From positions 336,469,302 through 336,533,301 of the forward strand of contig NC_081413.1 of NCBI RefSeq assembly GCF_030272615.1: 64,000 nucleotides of DNA. Direction: 5' to 3'. Below the pieces are notes generated by a model. The model did no database searches. It worked only from the letters and a program-made list of their open reading frames with translations, and was not told where the DNA came from. Both the position numbers and the translations under genes were made by a program. Within the stretch, counting starts at the first letter, position 1, and every line of letters starts with the position of its first letter. Shown here in pieces: positions 12,701 through 21,879 of this stretch. This DNA comes from Cryptomeria japonica. Taxonomy: Eukaryota > Streptophyta > Pinopsida > Cupressales > Cupressaceae.

Positions 12701-13737
12701 TGAACAATAAACCCCTTGCTTTGACTCAAAGCTGCTCTGCTAAGATTTGGAATGATAAGGGTATATCTCTGATTAGCAATGTACTGATTGACAACCGACT
12801 TGGCTCTTGGATGAAGATTAAATCTAAATATGAGATCTCTGCTTCACAAAAGAAAACATGCTCCCTCATTGGTAAGGCTACAGGTTGTTTTTTCCCTAGT
12901 AAGATCTTGGATCATACCATCTCCTTTTTTAATCAACTTAAATGGCTGGATGGCTCTCCATTTTTGGAAATTTCTACTAAACAGATTTACTTGATGTTGA
13001 AGGAGGATTACTTAATATTCTCTAGAGTTAATCAAGGTTGGGGTTTTGAATGGCCTAAGTCCAGGTGGCAATGTGTTTTTTATTTCTATTGGCATTCTCC
13101 CATTGAACCTAAAAAGTCTTGTTTTAGATGGCTCCTTCTATTAAAAATGCTAGTTGTTGGTTCCTTTTTATCTGTTGAGGTTCTCATGTCTATTAAGTGT
13201 GTTGTGTGCAATGTCCAAGAATCTTTTGAGCACCTATTTTTTGAGTGTGAGTTTTCTCATGGTGTGTGGTCCATTTTTCTTGGCCCTTCTATTGTCTGGA
13301 ACCACCAACTTGGTCCTTCCTGGAGTGAGGTCCTTGCTGGTTTTGTAGAATCGTTTGACCTTAAGATGAACCGGTTCTGGTCTGTCTTTTCTTGTGAGGT
13401 GTTGTGGTTTATTTGGAAGGAAAGAAATGGAGAGGTTTTTTAGAACAAGAGGAGGAGGCTTACTGAGTTTAATAATAAACTCACACATTTTTATATTATG
13501 TCACAGGTTTCTGTTGTCTTGGAGATCTCTAAAGACAGATTCATGACCTGGGTGTGTGAAGGTGCTCTGTAGATTTACAAGGAAGATATCGAGTATGTCC
13601 AGTACTTCAAGAAACATATGGATATGTTGCATCCGAAGGAGATCGAGGCCTTGGTTCAGTACATGCAAAAGCTCAAACTTGAAGATTCAGATGTGCTTCC
13701 CCCTAGAACTAGGGAGAAAGGCATAGGAGAACAATGA
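9730..13737 (+). pseudogene. LINE-A ORF2 (endonuclease + reverse transcriptase), broken
   Basis: ORF2 encodes the endonuclease and reverse transcriptase that nick DNA and copy the element. The endonuclease begins with RWNVRGL (about 9748) and LQEIK (about 9840). The frame slips near 10030 and returns near 10320, where RLDRCY of the endonuclease end is seen. Reverse transcriptase spans about 11160-12040, with FEKAYDKIEW (about 11555-11585), a QGFP-PALF motif and the FADD catalytic box at 11865-11876. The zinc-finger-like C-terminal domain lies at about 13060-13300 (CVVC, then HLFFEC). After 13443 a charged tail of about 95 codons runs to a TGA at 13735-13737. Outside the endonuclease slip everything is in one frame, broken only by TAG/TAA stops (for example 11347, 12037, 13441, 13570). 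No RNase H is seen. Confidence 0.88.
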
Positions 13738-13982
13738 GCAAGGTGGCTTCTTTTTATTACCTTTAGACTGGCCTATGAGGCATTTTGTATTAATCCTTTT
13801 TGTATGTTGTTCATATTGTAATAGATAGTCATCTGACCTAGGGCTACGACCTGTTTTGATATACATGTGAAAAAAGATATTGTACAAAGCAGGAAATAGA
13901 AGAAGAACAATGCAAAATATATGTAAAAAATAGGGCACCTAATAGTATGATGTATATGTTCTGAACTATTTTAATATAAAAA

Positions 13983-14006
13983 AATATTTATAAGAAACTA
14001 GAAAAT
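13983..14006. repeat. Target-site duplication, right copy, of LINE-A
   Basis: Right partner of 6111-6134, 23 of 24 bases identical, directly after the A-rich LINE tail. Confidence 0.8.
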
Positions 14007-14310
14007 GATGATATGAGTAATATTCATTTATTTGGGAGATGATGGCTCTATGTGTACATGGGTGTCGTGCTAGGGCCGACGTGCCCTAGCTTGTTTCCTG
14101 CACTCTGCTTGCTTCATTCTAGGGGGGTTCTTGCTTGCTGGGGGTCGGTTTTTGCTTGCCTGTGGTCAGGATTTATGGGTTGCCGCAAGGATTTTTTTGC
14201 AACCCTTTTCTAGTTTCTTCTACTCTGGGTTGCCGTTGCGGTGTGTGGGGTTTTGGGGTTGGGTTTTCCACCCCTCTTCTTTTTCTTCTTTTGGTATTTT
14301 CTCTAGGTCC

Positions 14311-15746
14311 ATGGAGAATAGAGGATTATCCTCTTCTCAGATGATCTCTGGAGATCTGGATATGGCGGATCCGTCTCATTTGATGCATGCATGTGGAAAG
14401 GAACACATTGGTCATTCCCAATCAGGGCTAGGTGTCTCTTCTTCAAAAGAGCATTTTCATATGAAAAATGTGAATGGTTGTTTGGAGAGATCCCAAGATC
14501 GTCCAGTTCTGGTTATTCAACCTGAGCAAATTTCAGAGGATGTTGAATATTGGTGTAATCATGCTCTCATATGCAAATTTATCAGTCTTCACCTCTCTAT
14601 ACCTATTTTAGAGTCTTGGGCATGCCGTGTCTGGAATCTTGAAGGAGACATGGAGCTACTTATGGTAGCCAATAACTATTTTCTGGTTATTTTTTCCAAC
14701 CTGGCAGACAGGAACAAGGCTTTTGAGGGTGGCCCTTATTTTTTCAACCAGGTGGGACTCTTTATCAAACCTTGGCATATTGGCTTTAATTCTATTGATA
14801 ATCTTCCCTCTCATATGCCCGTGTGGACCTAATTGTGGAGGCTTCTGTTGGAATTCTAGAGAGAAGATATTCTTCACTCAATCTCACTGCTTCTTGGTAA
14901 ACCTGTGGGTTTAGCTTCACAAACTCAAGATTGAAAGATAATTTCCTATGCTCGTATATGTGTAGAAGTTGATTTAAATAATTCTTTGCCAAACTCTATG
15001 GAAAGTTGTTTGGGGACATCTTCTTGGATCCAACAGTTGGACTATGAGACCTTGCCATTTAGATGTAAAATTTGTCATGAATATGGTCATTTATAGAGAA
15101 GATGTCCTAGGATTAAATCTTCTAAACTGGTTGTTTTTAATCCTCCTCACTCTGTTCTAGGGGAAGATAAGGGGAAAGCCCCTATGCCTAATGGTCTTGC
15201 TGATAAAAATGGCTTCATTCATGTCAAACCTCGGAATAAAGACAAAGAAAAGAAGAGAACTTGGTTGGATAGGAAAAATGATGTCACCTTAAATAGGTTT
15301 TATATTCTAGAGGATTTGGTCAAAGAGGAAGGGGTTCCAGTTGAAATGTCCTTGGGTGCCCAATTTTAGCATGAGGTGTTGGATGGTGATTCCAAGAAAG
15401 AGGGCCGGGCCCTATCTTTGGAGAATCAATAGGATGTTCAAATGGTTATGGATTTGCCTTCCCATGTTCAGGACAACATAGATCTTAGTGGGTCACAGGT
15501 CCCTGAAGGTGCAGTGGTCATGGAATCTACTCCTCCTTCCACTATAGTGGCCTCAAGTTCTATGAAGAGTAACAAAGCCTTGCCTATTTTAGGATTGTAG
15601 CAGAAGACCCTCAAAAAGGGTTCTTTAGACAAACCTTTAAGGAGTGGACAAAAAACGGACCACCAAAAGATTAAGCTAATGATACTTTGGTTGAGTCAGG
15701 GTCTGTGAAGCCCATTGATTCTCACTTCTCTCAACCACATAAATGA
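14311..15746 (+). pseudogene. LINE-B ORF1 (DUF4283 + CCHC), broken
   Basis: I chose the Met at 14311 (MENRG), because upstream codons to 14131 are hydrophobic leader-like sequence without family resemblance. A DUF4283-like domain spans about 14545-14830 (WCNHALICKF to VWT), and a stop lies at 14830. A CCHC knuckle follows at 15064-15105 (CKIC, H, CP) with a TAG inside it. The rest is a charged linker with further TAG stops. The frame seems to end at TGA 15744-15746, overlapping the ORF2 ATG at 15743 as ATGA, which suggests termination-reinitiation coupling in the parent element. The role is RNA binding and particle formation, from family knowledge. Confidence 0.75.
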
Positions 15747-18700
15747 TTGTGCTCTCATGAAATGTAAGGGGGTTGAACACCATCCCTAGACAAAAGGTTG
15801 TTCGCAGATTAATTGACTCTGAGTTCCTAATGTTGTTTTTATTCAGGAAACCAAGCTTTCAGTGGATGGTTTGGCCAGTTGTGCTTTGTGTGTCTAGCCC
15901 CAAGGCCTTTGGTACGGATTGAGCTCTCATGGAAGTTTAGGGGGGGGGGGGGGTTATTTCTTCTAGAACCCAAGGAAATTTTCCCCTTTGTGGTGGTTTT
16001 CTAGCAAGTCTTCCATTTCTATGGTCACTTCTAGCTTTGAGACTGGAGAAAGATGCCTCTTCTCTAATATTTATGCTCCTACTTATCTTGTGGGTAAGTC
16101 TCATCTTTGGGCTCACATCAATCTTGTTCGGGCTCAAGATCCTTTTCTCCCCTAGATTTTGGTTAGAGATTTTAATGTCGTTGCTAGTTTGGAGGAAAAG
16201 CGATGTGGGTTATTCAGGCTTGATCCTTCCTCAAATTTACTCAAAGATAATATCGGTCTCTTGAATCTCATTGATGTGAAGCCAATTAATGGTGTCTTTA
16301 CATGGAATAATAGGAGGAGTGGTGTGGAGGCTATCTATGAAAGGCTTGATAGATTTTTGTTTCTTGCTATTGGGTGTATGATAGGTGGTCCACCAGTTCA
16401 AGCATTCTTGATTGGAGGGTGACTGATTATTGGCCTATTAAGATTTCTATTACATCTTTTAGAACCTCAAAAAATCCCTCTTTCAAATTTCAATTGATGT
16501 GGCTTTGTGATCAGTCATTGAGGGATCTTATGGTTGATTGGTGGTATGAAGGGGTACCTACCCACGGGCGGGCTATGTACACCTTTGGGAAGAGATTACA
16601 ACATGTGAAATATAGGTTGAAGAGGTGGAATAAACAATGTTTTGGGAATCTGCATAGACACAAGATGGTAGCTCAATCCAAGCTGGATGAGGTTACGCAT
16701 CAAATTAGGGATCAAGGGATGACTATGGAGCTCAGTATGGCTGAGTCCCTTGCTCTAAAGGACTTAGAAGAGTGGGAGTTGCGTGAGGAGATTCTCTGCA
16801 AACAAACATCTCATGTGGATTGGCTCCAAGAAGGTGATAGAAACACTTCTTTTTTGCATAATTTTGTTAAGGCTCGGAGGTATGGTAACTCTATTACCTC
16901 TCTCATATCTTTAGAAGGGGTTCATCTTTCATCTAAAGAAGAAATTGCTATGGAAGTTGTCAGTTTTTTTTCTAATTTTTTTACCAAAGAGTATCCTGAA
17001 GCTATGGTGGAAGAGAGGGCCATCTTGATCTGTATTCCCCCTCTTGTCTCTGTTGAAATGAATGATGCTCTCTTGCACCCCATTTTCTTGTCTGAACTTG
17101 AGGGGGTTGTGTTTCAAATGAAAAAAGGCAAGGCTCTTGGTCCTAATAGGTTTCCTATTGAGTTTTTTCAAGAATTTTGGGAGATTATAAAGTATGATCT
17201 TCTAGATGTGGTTCAAGAATCTCATAGGAATAAACAAATGCTCAAATCTATGAATTCTACCTTCTTGGTTTTCATTCCTAAGAAGGAGGGGGCTAATAGC
17301 TTGGATCAGTACAAGCCCATTTCTTTATGTAATGTTGTCTACAAGATAATCACAAAATTGATTGCTGAACGACTCAAATCTCTCCTCTGCACTTTGGTTT
17401 CTAAGGAGAAAGGTGGTTTCATTGATGGAAGGCATATCATTGATGGAGTTGTGATAGCAATAGAGGCTATTCATTCGATGGCTTCCTCTAAGGAGAAGGA
17501 TATGTTTATTAAACTTGACATGGCCAAAGATTACGATAGGGTGAGTTGGGATTTCTTACAGAAGATCCTTTTGGCTTTTGGTTTTGGAGAAGAGTGGGTG
17601 AATTGGGTTCTTAGTTGTGTGACTTCTACCTCTTTCTCAGTTATTATTAATGGGGAACCCTCATAATTGTTTAGTGTTTCGCGGGGGCTTTGGCAAGGGG
17701 ACCCTTTATCTCCCTGTTTATTTATTCTCATGGCTGAAGGTCTTGGCAGATTTCCCACTTCCTAGGTGAGACATGGTCTTATTCAAGGATGGAGTTGGAG
17801 CAATGCTCTAGCTCCCTACTCTCATCTTCATTTTGTGGATGACACAGGTTTGATGGGAAGGGCCAGAATCAATGAGGCATTGAATTTCAAGAGAGATTTG
17901 GATATCTATTGCAAAGCCTCAGGTCAAAAAATTAATGAAGATAAATCATCCATATATTTCTTTAATACCCCTCGACTTATTCATAATAGGATTGCCAGGA
18001 TCCTTAGATTTCAGACGAGGTCCCTTCCTTTGATGTACCTCAGGATTCCTTTAGATTTGGGGGTTCAATGTGGAGATTTTTGGCAAGGAATTTTGGATAA
18101 ATTTTGTTTCAAGGTTAATCATTGGACTCACAAGTGGTTATGCTCTGCTAGAAGAGTGATTCTTCTGAAGACTGTGGTGCAAGTGCTTCCCATTTATAGG
18201 TGTTTTGTGTAGGCTCCCCACTCCAACTTTGTGAGAGATTTCAATGCTCTTTCCCATCAATTTCTTTGGTCTGGTAGTTTTATTTCTTCTAAGTGGAGTT
18301 TAGTTAAATGGGACTCTGTTTATAAACCGAGACATGTTGGGGGTCTTGGCCTCAGATCTATTGCTTTGGTTAGCAAGACCTTGGCGGCTAAGTTGTATTG
18401 GAGGTGGTGTAATAGTCAGGATCAAGACTGGGCCAAGATTTTAACCCACAAGTGTCTCCTTGGTGCTAATGATCATGAGGTGCCTCGTCTTAGTTTAGTG
18501 GGCAGGGGCTCTTGTATCTGGGATACTCTTAAAAAGGGTGCCAAGCTTATTAAAGGTGATCTTTTCAAGATTTGTAATAGAGGCTCTGAAGCTCTTTTTT
18601 GGTAGGACTCTTGGGATGGTCACCCTTCTATTCTGTCTAGTTATCCACAGCTTCAACCTCTTTGCAACATTTTCACTGATGTTGGATGGATTAAGGTGGA

Positions 18701-19996
18701 GAATTTTAAAATGGTTAGGTGCATTGGATAGGTTGAGGTGACTTGTTGGAATGATCCTCTTGAATGGCCCTTGGGTGGCTCGGATGAAGATCGTGTGGTG
18801 TTGGTTAATATCTTGGAGGGTAGGTTATGTAGTTCCCTCAAGGAGAGATATTTTGGCTTGGGGTCCTAGCCCAAAAGGCAAGTTTTATGTCGTTGAAGGT
18901 TATGCTCAGCTTGATAGGAAATTGCATGGCCAGACGAATGTTCCCTGATGGAAGAAGGTTTGGAATAGCTTCTCCTGGTCGAAATGTAATTTCTTTTTAT
19001 GGCTGGTTGCTCAGAGAAAATGCCTCACGTGGGAGAATCTTCGTAAGAGAGGCTTCCAGGGACCATCTATCTGTTATCTTTTTATGCATAATGAGGAAAA
19101 CTACTCCCACTTGTTTTTTCTATGCCCTTTCTCTAGGGAGATTTGGAAAAAGTGGTGGGAGGCTTGGACACATGCTTGTTTTCATGCTACCTCCTTAATT
19201 GAATTTTGGGATATCTTGGGCAGACCTCCAGCAAAGACCTCTTTTCTTCAAGTGGCCTAGGCTATTGGGCCAACCCTTATTATCTAGAATTTGTGGCTAG
19301 AAAGGAATCAGAGGGTATTTTGTGATTCACATATAGGGAGTCCTTAGCTATGGCAGAAGATAGTTAATAGGCTTCAGGAGACAATCTCGGCTAAGTGCAA
19401 TTTGTTTGAATGTTGATCCAGGTGATTATACTATTGTAAGGAATCTGCAATTGGAAAAAATTAAAATGGATTGTGCTACTGGAAATAAATCTCGACATGC
19501 GAAGCAATAGATAAGTAGAGATGGAAGGTGGATTCCCCCTCCTGTGGGAATCTTAAAAATTAATACAGATGGCTCTTCCCGTGGGAATAATGGACATGCA
19601 AATATTGGAGGTATAGGTAGAGGTGATGATGGTTGTGCAATTTTTTTCTTCTCTATTTATATTGGGCAACACTCTAACTATCTTATGGAGGCCCTAGCTA
19701 TTAAGATTGTTGTTGAGCGAGGCTTTTCTTTAGGATGGAGGAAGATTATTTGTGAGTTGGATTCTCAGATTGTTGTGGACATGTTGAAAAAACAAAATTT
19801 GAATGATGTGAGTTGGCAATTAGCTTCTGTGGTCAGACAAATTTTACAACTGTGTAATACAATTGAATTTGTCTCCTTTTGTCATATTCCTAGGGATTAG
19901 AATAGAGTGGCTGATTATTTGGCCAAGTGGGCTTCAGAGCATGTTGATGGTTGGGATTTTAGTTGAAGGGATGGTCTACCTCATGATTATCTTTAA
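15743..19996 (+). pseudogene. LINE-B ORF2 (endonuclease, reverse transcriptase, zinc finger, RNase H), broken
   Basis: The endonuclease starts MIVLS-stop-NVRGLN at 15743, has IQETK at about 15840, a DFNVV motif at about 16171 and ERLDRFL at about 16340. The frame then shifts near 16380. Reverse transcriptase spans about 17130-18210: GPNRFPIEFF, DQYKPISLCN, a changed KDYDRVSW motif, QGDPLSP, and FVDD at 17832-17843. The zinc-finger-like domain is at about 18950-19190. RNase H is at about 19545-19966, with INTDGSSRGN (first Asp), the CELDS segment and RVADYLA. Many stops are TAG where Trp or Gln is expected, for example HIPRD-stop-NRVADYLA. The frame changes at least twice. It is non-functional. 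Confidence 0.85.
15940..15953 (+). repeat. Poly-G tract (14 G) within LINE-B endonuclease
   Basis: Fourteen consecutive G residues lie in the endonuclease coding region, where the frame can easily slip. A run this long stands out in this AT-rich window. It may be a real slippage product or an assembly or sequencing artefact. Confidence 0.7.
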
Positions 19997-20349
19997 ACTT
20001 TAGACAGGTCAATTCTAGAAGACAAGATGATGCAAGAGCACCCAGTGGTTTAGGATCAATTTCCCTTTTATGTTTGTTTCATTTTCATTGTCATTTTTGA
20101 GGCCCTTCAAGGCTCCGGATGAGCCTAGTTTTTGGTGTAATTCTAAAGTGGGGCGACGTCATCTTTTAGAGGGCTTTCCAAAAAGGTATTATCATTGGAA
20201 ATCTGACGGTCGGATCTATTGCTATGGTCACCGGACATTGTAGTGGTGGTGTTGGTGGTTCTTTTAGGATCCTTTTAGTTTTTGTTGTTGTCTTGGTGGG
20301 CCTAAGGCCTATTCTTTGTAATTCTGTGATTTCTGAATAAATCTTTACC

Positions 20350-20569
20350 TCTTTTTAAATTTTTGTGACTAATAATATAGAGGAGAAATAGTCATTTATT
20401 TGATCATTTTTATTTGTGTGACTAATTATTTAGTTGTATTTCTTGCCCAATGACCAAATTAGTCATTTATAATTGTGTTGCAAAAAATGACTAGAATTTG
20501 GTCATTTTTACTTGTCGTGACTAAAATTTTTAGTCACTAAGTCATTTATTTGCCATATTTCTACTAGTG
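20350..20569 (-). mobile_element. Right terminus of a CACTA-like (En/Spm) DNA transposon
   Basis: The last 18 bases (20552-20569) read, on the minus strand, CACTAGTAGAAATATGGC, the typical start of a plant CACTA terminal inverted repeat. The preceding 200 bp repeats GACTAA/TTAGTC and GTCATTT motifs in both orientations (about 20366, 20391, 20423, 20474, 20519, 20531), as subterminal repeats do. The matching left end was not found. It may lie outside the window, with LINE-A and LINE-B nested inside the element. No transposase was recognised. Confidence 0.6.
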
Positions 20570-21276
20570 TTAGTGTTATTTTTTTTGGATTTTGAGTAGG
20601 ATGTTTTTTGCTCAGAGAAAATTCTCTGGAGAATTGGAGGGAAGAATGGTGAATTGAAACGGGGATTGTTTTCTACTGAAAATTTGGGAAGGGAAGAAAA
20701 ATTGTGGGTGAAATTGTGGAATTATTGAGGGTTCATTCTGAAAAATTCTGGTGGAAGATTGTTGAAGCTTTGGATTTGAATTGGTGAGCTCTCTGGCTGG
20801 ATCCAGGAATTGTTCGGTTGTTAGTCATTTTTGCTTCTTCATATCTCATTTTGTATAGCATTTTTTTTTAGGTAGGAATTGTCCTTGCCTTGCATGTTAA
20901 ATTTTATTTTCCTGGATGAAGGGTTAAATTGGTGTTTATGGTTGTAGAAATAGATTGGAAATTTTAGTTTTCAGATTACTCAATTGGGAATTTTGTTAAT
21001 AGATTTTGGGGAAAAGTATACTTTCAGATTATTAAAATTCAGGGGTTTGAAATATTTGGGAATTATCTTTGAGCATTGGGACTTCTGTGTATTTGATGCA
21101 ATCTAGGTTTAGATTTTTCCCGTGTCTGTAGATTCCTTGTTATGTGGATTTGTATATATGTTTCATTATAGATCAAATTGGTCCATGTATCTTGTCCTGT
21201 TAAATTTTCAACTTTCTATGTAATTGAAACTCTGCCTATGTTTGATAGTATCTATGTTCTGATTAATATGAAAAAC
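20570..21276 (+). mobile_element. LTR-C, left fragment (no coding sequence)
   Basis: Non-coding sequence between the CACTA-like terminus and LINE-C. It holds purine-rich text (GGGAAGGGAAG, about 20687-20697) followed by TTGGTGAG (about 20783), similar in style to the leader regions of the LARD LTR (35640-35780) and LTR-E (54110-54200). I take it as the left part of the LTR whose right part ends at 32318, split by LINE-C. This join is inferred from similarity of layout, not from alignment. Confidence 0.45.
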
Positions 21277-21441
21277 AGGTTTTAAGGACCCGAAACCTTT
21301 AACATAGGAGCATATAATAGATCATCAAAAAGCATCCAGACCAACTAAGAACAACTTACAAGATGATTGGCAAAGAGGCCAGTTAACCAAAAGGTCAGCA
21401 AAAGAAAGGAACATGAAAGCAGAAAAACCAAGGAAAAAACA

Positions 21442-21879
21442 TCACAACTTTAAAGACTTAAGGAGATCCACCGCCTTATTGACCAGCTGGTCATAGTTTA
21501 CCGCAACAACTTTGAGTTCTTCCAAGTCCTTGTTTGGCTTCTTCTCCTTCTTTTTACCTCTGGTCCTTGTTCTAGGTCCTTGCACTTCTCTTGTGCCTTC
21601 AATGTCAGATTCAATCTCCAGGGAGTCCTTCTCCTCCTCTAGTTAGCTAATGAGGATTTTTGTATTACCAGCAGAGGCCTTCAAAATGTTTAATCTTTGC
21701 TCTGCAATAATTTTAAGGCATTCCTCAATTTTGTTGACTTTACTATCAGTTTCCACCATTCCAGTGGTCACCTCCTCCACATTCTGGTCAACTTCTGAAA
21801 TCTTTCTCTGTATTTGTTCCTCCAGTTTCTTAGCATTGTCTTCCTATCTCTTCTGATTGTTCCTATTAATCTGTTTCAT
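21442..21879 (-). pseudogene. LINE-C ORF3: 145-codon coiled-coil protein overlapping the ORF2 end
   Basis: An ATG at 21879-21877 lies 14 bases inside the end of ORF2, in another frame, and opens a reading frame to TGA at 21444-21442. It is broken only by two TAG codons, each where a CAG glutamine would fit. The translation is strongly charged with heptad-like spacing (KKLEEQIQRKISEVDQNVEE and, further on, KVNKIEECLKIIAEQRL). A basic stretch (RTRTRGKKKEKKPNK) and a short helix (NYDQLVNKAVDLLKSLKL) follow. I recognise no family; a coiled-coil multimerisation or RNA-binding role is inference. It could instead be a displaced ORF2 tail. LINE-B has no equivalent after its RNase H. Confidence 0.6.

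Larger units (their letters stand above)
6135..13982 (+). mobile_element. LINE-A, L1-type plant non-LTR retrotransposon (decayed, near full length)
   Basis: The element is bounded by 24-bp direct repeats and ends in a short A-rich tail (about 13974-13983). Order: 5' leader (6135-6470), ORF1 with a DUF4283-like domain and CCHC knuckle, ORF2 with endonuclease, reverse transcriptase and a zinc-finger-like C-terminal part, then a 3' UTR of about 245 bp. No RNase H domain is visible, unlike LINE-B and LINE-C. A copia-type solo LTR with its own 5-bp duplication sits in ORF1, so the LINE is older than that LTR. Both ORFs carry stops and at least one frameshift, so the copy is inactive. The layout matches plant L1 elements; the exact 5' end is inferred from the target duplication. 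Confidence 0.85.
14035..20386 (+). mobile_element. LINE-B, L1-type plant LINE with RNase H (decayed)
   Basis: The element starts 12-30 bp downstream of the LINE-A duplication. It contains ORF1 (DUF4283 and CCHC), then ORF2 with endonuclease, reverse transcriptase, zinc-finger-like domain and RNase H, then a 3' UTR of about 360 bp. A candidate target duplication of 16 bp with one mismatch is 14019-14034 and 20387-20402. The 3' border is uncertain (20350-20386), because the sequence just before 20387 already resembles the CACTA-like terminus beyond. It carries many stops and several frame changes, and looks older than LINE-C. Confidence 0.8.
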
